Assembly (NCBI GenBank): GCA_017405965.1
Contig: JAFQZK010000004.1
Location: 1-64,000, forward strand
Length of the DNA stretch: 64,000 bases
Direction of reading: 5' to 3'
Origin: Muribaculaceae bacterium
GTDB taxonomy: Bacteria > Bacteroidota > Bacteroidia > Bacteroidales > Muribaculaceae
Part shown: piece after piece, positions 8,611 through 16,533 of the stretch
How positions within the stretch are numbered: the first letter of the stretch is position 1
How the letters are laid out: every line of letters begins with the position of its first letter
Made by a program: the position numbers and the translations under genes
The notes under the pieces: generated by a model
Told to the model about the DNA's origin: nothing
What the model saw: the letters and a program-made list of their open reading frames with translations, nothing else
Database searches by the model: none

Positions 8611-10167
8611 ATGAAACCTCTAAGTAAACATTTGTTGATACTCACTGTCGTGGCAATGGGTATGTGTGTCCAAGCACACGCTCTTCCCGACAATGAGATA
8701 TCTCCCGCGAGGCGCATCGGCATCAGGGTATCAGACAACAAGAGCGTCTATACCACTGTGAATGAGCGCAACAACTACGAGAACCTGTTACGGTTACATC
8801 AGCCCCAAGGGCCTTACCAGCTGACTGCTGGCATGCTTAACGAAGGCAACAACCGGATTGTTTTCCACCGCATCGACGATCAGGGTATCGACACCGCGAT
8901 TGCCCGCATTAACCTGAATGCACACATCGTGGAGAAAAAGATGACGATGGTCGATATGTATGATTTTACGACAAGGGTACCGCAAACCGAGACCACGGTC
9001 TCCCAAGCTATGCTATCTGGAGGCTGGGGCACCAACGGCACCGGCCTGATCTGGCAGACCAACGGCTCGGCCTATGTGGCAAACCAGGGCGGCTTGACCT
9101 ATACCGTCCCCGCCGGCTTCAACAATGCTGTGATGCAGCTGATAGCCTACATCGGTTCCAGCGTCGGCGGCGGTTATTTCACCGTCAACTACAACGATAC
9201 AGGTTGGCGGATGGGCGCCCAAGTTACTGCTGGAGAGGCGGTGGTAGTCAAGACCTTTACAGGAGTGAACAGTGGTGACGTCATCAGCATTTACGGAGGC
9301 ACATACAACAGTAATGACCAGAACTATTATTTCAGCTATTCGCCTGATATTGAAATCATAGCAATCAGGGAAGTGCCACCAACCTATGTTTCCTCTATCG
9401 AGGTTTCCCCCACCATCAGCTACAACGATGGCGGAACCTGGAGCACCGAGACCTCGTTGGGCAGCAGCACAATCTACAGCCCCAACGATACAATCAATTT
9501 GTACCGCCTCGGCACAGTACAGGACGTTTTCTTTGCCGAAACCGCTCAAAATGAGCACTCCAGCTATTATAATTACTCGGTGGAATATGACGCCAACATC
9601 GCATTACCGTTCGGCGGCGCCACAGGTCTGGACTTCTATGCTTCGGCCGACTTTACCAGAGCCACGAGCAGCGGTCCCGCTACTGCAGCCTTCATCGGCC
9701 CCAACAACTGGTCATTCTCGAGTACCAATGTTTATTCTCCCTCTGCAGGCACGTGCTGTTACTTGCAATCATACGGTTCGATCACTTACACCATGCCCCG
9801 TTCATTCATGGGCAACAGCGTGAATGTTACCGTGACATCAAGCACTGGCACTGACGGTGCTGGCGACATGTATGTCAACGGCATCGTCCACACCTTCACA
9901 GCAGGGGAAACCTACACATGGACTCTTCCCGTCACGGCCAACGGCATCATTGAATTCAAGGGCAACGCCATCGGCAGCTACACGAACAACTACTCTATCG
10001 ACTTCACTGACATTGTGATCTCGAGCGGTAACGGTTCAGCAATGAATGCGCCTGTCTATTTCGGGAAAGATGTCCCAAGCAACATGGCAGGCCCAGGATT
10101 GAAAAACATGGACCGTCCTATCATCGAGAACTACGAGAAGTGCAACGAAACGATTTTGGTTAAATGA
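8611..10167 (+). CDS. Secreted all-beta protein of unknown function
   Basis: The start MKPLSKHLLILTVVAMGMCV with ...QAHA gives a signal peptide. The 518-residue product is rich in Ser, Thr, Asn, Gly and Tyr and has the strand-like pattern of surface beta-sandwich proteins. Two similar segments (about residues 135-250 and 365-480) share a pattern of GWxxNG/GPNNW, then SVYx.., then TYTVP/TYTMP, then a small amphipathic strand, then a GD(V/M) turn. They look like a duplicated carbohydrate-binding-like module. There is no catalytic signature and no C-terminal TDG signature. Its stop codon overlaps an ATG of the downstream reading frame (ATGA at 10164-10167). It is co-transcribed with the subtilisin-like protease and may be its partner or substrate. 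Confidence 0.75.
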   Translation: MKPLSKHLLILTVVAMGMCVQAHALPDNEISPARRIGIRVSDNKSVYTTVNERNNYENLLRLHQPQGPYQLTAGMLNEGNNRIVFHRIDDQGIDTAIARINLNAHIVEKKMTMVDMYDFTTRVPQTETTVSQAMLSGGWGTNGTGLIWQTNGSAYVANQGGLTYTVPAGFNNAVMQLIAYIGSSVGGGYFTVNYNDTGWRMGAQVTAGEAVVVKTFTGVNSGDVISIYGGTYNSNDQNYYFSYSPDIEIIAIREVPPTYVSSIEVSPTISYNDGGTWSTETSLGSSTIYSPNDTINLYRLGTVQDVFFAETAQNEHSSYYNYSVEYDANIALPFGGATGLDFYASADFTRATSSGPATAAFIGPNNWSFSSTNVYSPSAGTCCYLQSYGSITYTMPRSFMGNSVNVTVTSSTGTDGAGDMYVNGIVHTFTAGETYTWTLPVTANGIIEFKGNAIGSYTNNYSIDFTDIVISSGNGSAMNAPVYFGKDVPSNMAGPGLKNMDRPIIENYEKCNETILVK

Positions 10168-10187
10168 CAACAACACAGACATCAGAT

Positions 10188-13100
10188 ATGAAAACGACAA
10201 TGAATAAGATAAGATTTGTGGTGCTGATGGCGTTTCTTGCTGTCGGCGTGTCGGTATGGGGCCAGATTGCCAATATCGAGAAGTTGTCCATCTCTACACA
10301 GATGTTCCTTGACGAGATGGCTGGGAGAATCAGTCTGGATCTTCCCACGCCCAGCATCAAGAACAGTAATGGTGATATCATCAACCCTGACTTGAGACCC
10401 TACCAGCGACCTATCGCCAGTCCTGAGACCGTGAATGGCGTGGTCTGTATATCGTCGTTCATCCGCATCAGCGACGAGAAGGTCATCAGCGAACTTGAAG
10501 CCCTGGGCGTCATCATTGAATGTCGTTTTGACAACGGCCTTCTCACCTCGCTCATCCCGGTTGACAACCTCGAGAAAGTGGCCGCTCTCGAGGGCGTGAA
10601 GAAGATTGAAGTCTCGGAGGTCATGTACCCGACGACCGACAATGCACGCCGCACGACCAATACCGATGACGTGCTCACCCTGTCAAACGACGCTTTGACA
10701 GCCGGTCTGTCCAAGATTTATGACGGATCAGGAGTCATCCTGGGTATCATTGATACCGGCATCGACTACCGGCACATCGCCTTCAAGGACAAAAACGGCA
10801 ACACACGCATCAAGGGTGTGTACAGCTGCAGCAATTCAGATACTCCTGACTATAACTGGACGGGCAGCGGCACACTGCCTACCACCGACAATACCGAAGG
10901 TGAGCACGGCTCTCACACCAGCTCGATTGCCGGCGGCTCGAGCGTGATTGTCGACGGTACCAATGTCACTGTTACCGATGATCATGCCAATGCCACCTAT
11001 GGCGGCATGGCGCCCGGCGCCGACCTTTATCTAGCCGGCATCAACACGTTGTATCACACCCGCATCAGCAACGCTTTCCAGGCAATGGCCAACTATGCCG
11101 CACAACAAGGCAAACCTCTTGTCGTGAGCAACAGCTACGGCAGCACCAGCGGCCCCCACCTGGGCACGGCAAGTTATGGTGAAGTTATCGGCAATTACTT
11201 TAATGATAATCATCCCAATAACATCTGTGTGTTCTCGATTGGTAACGAAGCGGGAAATGCCCCTGCGAGCGAAGGCGGTGGCTGCTATGTATCGGGCACA
11301 TCAAGCAAAGCCAACCCCGTGGGCACTATCGTGCGGTGTGCATACTACAGCAATCGTGATGGTGGTTATTACTATTCGGGAACCCTTGCCAACGCCTGGT
11401 GTCGCTCCACCAGCGTGAATTCATTGGGGTGTCGCGTACTGGTTCTTGACACCCGCACCGGGGAAGTCTTGACCTCAGTCGAAGTCTCCCCCACATCCAG
11501 CAACGGAACCACCGTCAGCGGTTTGACGCAATACTTCTCGGGCACGCTAACTGCCTCCAGATACACAAGCGATGGCAGAACTTGCCTCAGACTCACTGCC
11601 AGCGAACTGAAATCAAAGAGCTATGATACAAGCAATTCAGACTATTACACCAGCAACTACACCTTGGCAGCCCAGTTCTACCCCACGAGCGGGACAGCCT
11701 TTATCGATGTATGGGGTGGCACTTACAGCTATTTCACAGCCTATTTGACCACCAGCGGCTATAACTGGACGAACGGCAGCGACGACATGAGTGCCAATGA
11801 CTTCGGTAGCAATCCCAACATCATTACAGTGGGATCGTATGTTTCACGTCAACGCTCCTCGGGCAACAGTCTGGGTGATATCAGCAAGTTTTCCAGTTAT
11901 GCCACACCCGAAGCCAACCCCACAGGCATCAAGCTCCCGTGGATTACCGCACCCGGCGAGGTCATCATCGCCGCCTATAACCACCTCTACACGTCACGCA
12001 CCTCGTCCCACGTCGTGGTAGTCAACAATTCCAATTACCCCTATGGGCAAATGTCAGGCACGTCGATGGCAGCACCGTGTGTCTCGGGTATCGTGGCCCT
12101 GTGGCTGCAAGCGGCAACCGAGTGCGGCAAGCAACTCACCCTGAGCGAGGTCAAGACCATCATGGCCGAGACCGCCATCCGCGACTCGTGGGTAACCAGC
12201 GGCCCGAACGCCTCACATTTCGGCAACGGCAAGATTGATGCGCTTGCGGGCATCCAATACATCCTGGAACACTATGGCCGACCTAACATCGTCGCCTACC
12301 CTGCTACAGTCAATATAGAGGCCGCCCCCAATTACAGCAACACCTCGACAGTGACTGTTATCGGCATTAACCTCAACGGTGACATCACAGCCACCCTCAA
12401 TGATCCTGACGGCGTGTTCAGCATCAGCCCGACGACCCTCTCGAGCGGTGGTGAAGTGGTTATCACCTTCGCGCCTGCCGCCGTGGGCAACTACAGCGCA
12501 ACCATCACGTTCACCAGTCCCGGTGCCAACCCCGTGACCGTTACCATCAATGGCACGGCCTCGTCCAATACGCTGGTCAGCAACTCGGCAACGGTACCGG
12601 TTTACAAGACCGACATCGAGGTGCTCACCTCCTATAGCATCAGTCAGCTTGAGGAAGACATCAACCACAGCCTCCCCGAGAATGTCACCAACACCGACGT
12701 CAACGTGAAGGTCACGAACGATGAGGCCATCACCCGATATGACGTATACCACCGTGCCGAAACCAAGGAATCGGAAGAGAACTGGGCGACCAGTGACATC
12801 AACCGCACGGTAGCCTATGCCGCCCACGACAACGGCAGGAACAGCTATTTCCCGTTTGCCAAGGACGAGAACGACCTCACCAGCTGGATACAGCAACCGG
12901 CAGTCACCTTTGCTGGGCAGGAGAACGAAATGTGGGTTCACCTCAACGACTATGAGACCGTGCAGAATGCCCCCACGTGGTATGTGCCCGTTGTCGTCGC
13001 CGATGGTGTTGTGACCACCGGTAACACCTATGGTGCACACATCAGGCCGAGCTATGCCGCTTCGATGATTGCCACCGTGAATTATGACCAATCAACGGTG

Positions 13101-13697
13101 AGGACCGATGCCGACAACAACGACGAGCAGTACATCTACATGACCGCCGAGGTGGTCATGCACTGCTTCGCACCGCAGGTCGAAGAGGGAGCCAATTACC
13201 ATTACGAGTGCTTCTTGGCTCGTGCCTGGCGACTGTGGACGCCCTATGTAGTGGGTGTTGGAGCCGGTGAACCCACCGAGACGCTCATGGGCGAAAAGCA
13301 GCTCAACGGCAACGAGGATGAGGTCATCATCGGCTGCAAGGACTTCCAGTGGGTGAACAACCAATGGAGCCTTGACGAGCCCACCTTCTGCATCCCTGCA
13401 GGAAGCAGGCCCCTGTTCGTCAGCCGATTCTACTATAAGCGGGTTCCCAACAACATGTCATTCACCTCCGGCGGTGACGGCGGAGAAGGTGGTGGCGGTG
13501 CCGGAGGCCCCGGCGATGGCCCCACTCCTCCCCAGAATCCCACCGGCCTGAACGAGTTCAGTCTTGACAGGGATGTCATCGAGGTGACTTACGTCAACCC
13601 GCTGGGCATGACCTCAAGCAGTCCGTTTGAGGGCGTGAACATCATCGTCACCCGTTACACCGACGGCACCACAACAACGTCCAAGGTGCTACGGTAA
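10188..13697 (+). CDS. Secreted subtilisin-like serine protease (S8) with C-terminal beta domains
   Basis: The catalytic triad is visible with numbering from the ATG at 10188: Asp189 in IIDTGIDYRH, His240 in EHGSHTSSIAGG, and Ser626 in MSGTSMAAPCVSGIVALWLQ. A large insert between His and Ser is typical of Bacteroidetes members. The N-terminus is a signal peptide (NKIRFVVLMAFLAVGVSVWG) followed by a propeptide-like stretch. After the protease domain comes a domain with FSISPTTLSSGGEVVITFAP, resembling ASPM/SPD-2/Hydin-like Ig folds, then another beta region and a Gly-rich linker. The end carries the FEGVNIIVTRYTDG...KVLR signature. ATGs at 10164 and 10200 are alternative starts; that at 10164 would couple translation to the upstream gene. 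It is probably displayed on the surface or released. Confidence 0.9.
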   Translation: MKTTMNKIRFVVLMAFLAVGVSVWGQIANIEKLSISTQMFLDEMAGRISLDLPTPSIKNSNGDIINPDLRPYQRPIASPETVNGVVCISSFIRISDEKVISELEALGVIIECRFDNGLLTSLIPVDNLEKVAALEGVKKIEVSEVMYPTTDNARRTTNTDDVLTLSNDALTAGLSKIYDGSGVILGIIDTGIDYRHIAFKDKNGNTRIKGVYSCSNSDTPDYNWTGSGTLPTTDNTEGEHGSHTSSIAGGSSVIVDGTNVTVTDDHANATYGGMAPGADLYLAGINTLYHTRISNAFQAMANYAAQQGKPLVVSNSYGSTSGPHLGTASYGEVIGNYFNDNHPNNICVFSIGNEAGNAPASEGGGCYVSGTSSKANPVGTIVRCAYYSNRDGGYYYSGTLANAWCRSTSVNSLGCRVLVLDTRTGEVLTSVEVSPTSSNGTTVSGLTQYFSGTLTASRYTSDGRTCLRLTASELKSKSYDTSNSDYYTSNYTLAAQFYPTSGTAFIDVWGGTYSYFTAYLTTSGYNWTNGSDDMSANDFGSNPNIITVGSYVSRQRSSGNSLGDISKFSSYATPEANPTGIKLPWITAPGEVIIAAYNHLYTSRTSSHVVVVNNSNYPYGQMSGTSMAAPCVSGIVALWLQAATECGKQLTLSEVKTIMAETAIRDSWVTSGPNASHFGNGKIDALAGIQYILEHYGRPNIVAYPATVNIEAAPNYSNTSTVTVIGINLNGDITATLNDPDGVFSISPTTLSSGGEVVITFAPAAVGNYSATITFTSPGANPVTVTINGTASSNTLVSNSATVPVYKTDIEVLTSYSISQLEEDINHSLPENVTNTDVNVKVTNDEAITRYDVYHRAETKESEENWATSDINRTVAYAAHDNGRNSYFPFAKDENDLTSWIQQPAVTFAGQENEMWVHLNDYETVQNAPTWYVPVVVADGVVTTGNTYGAHIRPSYAASMIATVNYDQSTVRTDADNNDEQYIYMTAEVVMHCFAPQVEEGANYHYECFLARAWRLWTPYVVGVGAGEPTETLMGEKQLNGNEDEVIIGCKDFQWVNNQWSLDEPTFCIPAGSRPLFVSRFYYKRVPNNMSFTSGGDGGEGGGGAGGPGDGPTPPQNPTGLNEFSLDRDVIEVTYVNPLGMTSSSPFEGVNIIVTRYTDGTTTTSKVLR

Positions 13698-13717
13698 TCA
13701 CACCGCTAACGTCATAA

Positions 13718-13751
13718 AGAGGGCCCACCGGCATGGATGGGCCCTCTTTTT
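13718..13751 (+). terminator. Intrinsic terminator after the protease gene
   Basis: The perfect 10-base stem AGAGGGCCCA (13718-13727) pairs with TGGGCCCTCT (13738-13747) and is followed by a T run. It may also serve the convergent Nudix gene. Confidence 0.88.
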
Positions 13752-13770
13752 ATATCGTCAGGATATCGTA

Positions 13771-14172
13771 TTATCGCTTAGGGAAAAGTGCGATGAGACG
13801 CTCGTCGGCGGCACACCAGGTGAGCGACGTGAGATCGGCCCACGGGAGCCAGCGGCAGGCGGCATGTTCGCGCATGGTGAAATCGGTGGTCGTTGCCACA
13901 CAGCGATAGGCGGCAAGGGTGATGGTGAAATCGGGATAGTCATGGGTAACTGTCGCCAGCAGCTCATGCACCTCAACATCAAGATCCATTTCCTCGATGA
14001 GTTCGCGATGCAAGGCTTGCTGGGGTGTTTCTCCCTCTTCAATCTTGCCACCGGGGAATTCCCACAAGTAGCTCGTGTAGGTATAGCGAGTCTTACCGCG
14101 CTGCATGCACAGCACCTTGCCGTCCACCTCAACGACCGCGGCTACCACATGATAATGCTTGCAGCACGGCAT
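13771..14172 (-). CDS. Nudix hydrolase, MutT-like (8-oxo-dGTP diphosphatase type)
   Basis: The 133-residue protein contains the Nudix box: GGKIEEGETPQQALHRELIE followed by EMDLDV. The usual Gly near the end of the box is Asp here. WEFPGGK precedes the box and HAACRWLPWADL follows, as in MutT-type pyrophosphatases that cleanse oxidised nucleotides. The length is normal for MutT. The ATG overlaps the stop codon of the upstream rhodanese gene by one base (TAATG), so the two are translationally coupled. The exact substrate cannot be read from sequence. Confidence 0.88.
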   Translation of the reverse strand: MPCCKHYHVVAAVVEVDGKVLCMQRGKTRYTYTSYLWEFPGGKIEEGETPQQALHRELIEEMDLDVEVHELLATVTHDYPDFTITLAAYRCVATTTDFTMREHAACRWLPWADLTSLTWCAADERLIALFPKR

Positions 14173-14606
14173 TATTTCACGAGAACTTTACCGGCATCCT
14201 GCCATGCCATGACACCGCCGTCAAGGTTGGTGACTTTCAGCCCCTTGGCGACAAGCAGATTGGCAGCACGTGCACTGCGGCGACCGCTGCGGCAATAGAC
14301 GGCGACCTCACGCTGGGGGTCAAGCACTGCCATCGCCTTATCGACAAAGGTGGAGTCGTTCACATCAACCAGCGTGGCACCAGCGATGTGGCCCTCGTCA
14401 AACTCCTCCTGGGTGCGCACGTCAAGCAACTGGACTGCGGGGTCGGCAATAAAGGCCTGGAACTCGTCAACACCCATATTGGCCCACGATTCAATGGCCA
14501 GGGGCTTGCTGTTACTCTTACTGAAAAGCCTTGCACAGGAGACGGCTATAATCGTCACCACGGCAAGCATAAACAGGGATTTAATGTTAATCATCAGGAT
14601 CATCAT
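14172..14606 (-). CDS. Rhodanese-like sulfurtransferase domain, membrane- or lipid-anchored
   Basis: This 144-residue protein is a single rhodanese domain (about residues 45-140) behind an N-terminal hydrophobic segment. Motifs are LLDVRTQEEFDEGHIAGA and the active-site loop YCRSGRRSARAA with the catalytic Cys. The N-terminal segment ends AVVTIIAVSC, which could be a lipobox. A later ATG at 14594 is also possible as start. It is coupled to the Nudix gene downstream. The role may be sulfur transfer or redox protection in the periplasm; the substrate is unknown. Confidence 0.88.
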   Translation of the reverse strand: MMILMINIKSLFMLAVVTIIAVSCARLFSKSNSKPLAIESWANMGVDEFQAFIADPAVQLLDVRTQEEFDEGHIAGATLVDVNDSTFVDKAMAVLDPQREVAVYCRSGRRSARAANLLVAKGLKVTNLDGGVMAWQDAGKVLVK

Positions 14607-14630
14607 AAACTCTTGTCAGATAAATTGGCG

Positions 14631-14659
14631 CAAAGGTACAAAAAAATTTATTACCTTTG
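14631..14659. promoter_or_regulatory. Overlapping divergent promoters
   Basis: TACCTTTG on the minus strand (14638-14631, for the rhodanese gene) and TACCTTTG on the plus strand (14652-14659, for the barrel gene at 14690) lie only 13 bases apart. The two promoters must overlap, so RNA polymerase can probably occupy only one at a time. Confidence 0.6.
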
Positions 14660-14689
14660 TAGCACCAAAAACAACATAATCATTCAGCA

Positions 14690-15418
14690 ATGAACTACCA
14701 GAGCACGTTTCAACGATTAACATTCATATTGCTGCTCGTCTTCAATGTCGGTACAGCGATGGCGCAGTACTATAGCGGCGAACACACCTATGACGGTGAG
14801 AACCAGAACGAAGCGTCGGCCTCGGTGACCACGGGCAAGAACATCATTACCGGCCCGTGTATCGGCAACACCGTGCACTACAAGCACTATTTCAACGACC
14901 ACTGGAGTGTAGACGGCGGACTCAATGCACAGTACACCAAGCAGTTGTACGGATTCAAGGCAAAGGGCGAGTATCACTTCAAGGTCAAATCTTTCCATAT
15001 GTTTGCCAGCGCCGAGTTGTTGTATAACCGCTATTTCAAGTACAAAACCAACGAGATTGACGGCAATATCTCTATCCGTTTTGAGCGCGGCTATTGGGAC
15101 ATCACGTTGGGTGAAACACTCATCAACTACACGATAGGCGAGAGCGGTTACACCGAACTGCCGACGCTCACCTTCGGCGCCCATGCCACGCTGCGTCCCC
15201 GCACCAACAAGTGGAACGTGGGTCTGCTGTTCCGTAACTACGACGACTTCTACTACGAGAACTGGAACATCAACTGGGGACTGGACTTCTATTACCGGTT
15301 CAACCCCAGGTGGAAGATGTTCGGCGAGTTTAACATCCGTCCTGCCGGCTCGATGAGCCAGTTGGCAAGCAAATATGAGACAACAGGTAAAGTAGGTGTA
15401 ATTTATAGATGGAAATAA
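14690..15418 (+). CDS. Outer-membrane beta-barrel-like protein, unknown function
   Basis: The signal peptide ends GTAMAQ (residues 21-26). The 242-residue mature region alternates aromatic and polar residues in amphipathic strands (for example KVGVIYRWK at the end, closing on an aromatic/basic strand). This fits a small outer-membrane barrel of about 10-12 strands. I do not recognise a family. It is the first gene of an operon with a lipoprotein phosphoesterase starting two bases after its stop codon and the DUF2156/GNAT protein. Confidence 0.75.
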   Translation: MNYQSTFQRLTFILLLVFNVGTAMAQYYSGEHTYDGENQNEASASVTTGKNIITGPCIGNTVHYKHYFNDHWSVDGGLNAQYTKQLYGFKAKGEYHFKVKSFHMFASAELLYNRYFKYKTNEIDGNISIRFERGYWDITLGETLINYTIGESGYTELPTLTFGAHATLRPRTNKWNVGLLFRNYDDFYYENWNINWGLDFYYRFNPRWKMFGEFNIRPAGSMSQLASKYETTGKVGVIYRWK

Positions 15419-15420
15419 TC

Positions 15421-16515
15421 ATGAAAACGTCATATACATATATTCTTTTTACTGCCACTTTACTGGCAGCAAGTGGATTATTCAGTTCATGTGAGAAAGT
15501 GAGTCCCCAGGGCGTACTCTTGGGCAACACCAGTGTTGATGACCGCGTGAAGCAATCAATGCTCTTTTACACCTACCATGGGGATGATATGGACTGGTAT
15601 CTTGTTGACAGCATCGAGGAATACTCTTTTCTGGTCGGCAGCGACAGCCACATCACCTTCGATCCCGGCCGACTGAGTGAGATGATGCAAACGGGCATCG
15701 AAAACGATGACCTGTTCTATTGTCACCTGGGTGACCTTGCCGACACCAAGCCAGAGTACTATTATAACACCAAGTTGGCGTTATATGATGCGAAGAGGAT
15801 GTGGAAAAGTAAATACCTTCGCCCGCTTATTGACGAATACCACTCTGAAGCGGACGGAGTTTATATTGATGACAGAGTAATTAAAGAATGGAAGAATAAT
15901 TGCCGAGTATGGGACGATTGGAATTTGCCATTTTACCCAGTCGTGGGTAATCATGATATCACACATAATGGCTGGACTTTGTTCTGCGACCAATTCAAGA
16001 CATCGTTCTATGAGTTCACTGTCAAAGTCGGTGGCCAATACGACCGCTTCATTTTCCTCGATTCAGCCAACGGCACGCTGGGCAACTATCAGATTGATAA
16101 AATCGAAGACAATGCGTTTCATAATGATGGGAAGGAGATCCGCAACACCTTTGTGTTTACCCACACCAATATCTTCCGTCCCTCACTTAACGAGTTTGCC
16201 TCGACCTACTGCCGCGAGGAGTTGTACTACATTCTCAACAAACTCTCGGAGTGGAACACGACCATCATGTTCTATGGCCATGTTCATGCCTGGGATGACC
16301 GTTACTTCGGTGAATGTCCAAACGGTAAGATGGTAAGGCACATCACGATGCCCTCGATGAACTTCGTGGACCATCCCAACGGCGGCGACAACCTGCTCGT
16401 GAGAGTCACTGTCAAGAAGGATGGATCTTGTGAGGTGAAACCCGTCGGTCTATACTGCAAAGAGAGAAGCAAAGAAGAACTTGAGTCATTGGGATACTAC
16501 GTCACAACCAAGTAA
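15421..16515 (+). CDS. Lipoprotein metallophosphoesterase (calcineurin-like)
   Basis: The start MKTSYTYILFTATLLAASGL is followed by FSSC, a lipobox. An ATG 12 bases upstream overlaps the preceding gene and is less likely. Metal-binding motifs of the calcineurin-like superfamily occur in order: GSDSH (D-x-H), HLGDLAD (GDxxD), VVGNHDIT (GNHD), FVFTHTN and MFYGHVHAWDD (GHxH). The 364-residue length is that of single-domain secreted phosphoesterases. The substrate is not evident. It sits between a barrel protein and a cytoplasmic acyl/aminoacyl-transferase-like protein, suggesting an envelope role. Confidence 0.88.
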   Translation: MKTSYTYILFTATLLAASGLFSSCEKVSPQGVLLGNTSVDDRVKQSMLFYTYHGDDMDWYLVDSIEEYSFLVGSDSHITFDPGRLSEMMQTGIENDDLFYCHLGDLADTKPEYYYNTKLALYDAKRMWKSKYLRPLIDEYHSEADGVYIDDRVIKEWKNNCRVWDDWNLPFYPVVGNHDITHNGWTLFCDQFKTSFYEFTVKVGGQYDRFIFLDSANGTLGNYQIDKIEDNAFHNDGKEIRNTFVFTHTNIFRPSLNEFASTYCREELYYILNKLSEWNTTIMFYGHVHAWDDRYFGECPNGKMVRHITMPSMNFVDHPNGGDNLLVRVTVKKDGSCEVKPVGLYCKERSKEELESLGYYVTTK

Positions 16516-16533
16516 AAGCCTGCACGGCACCTG

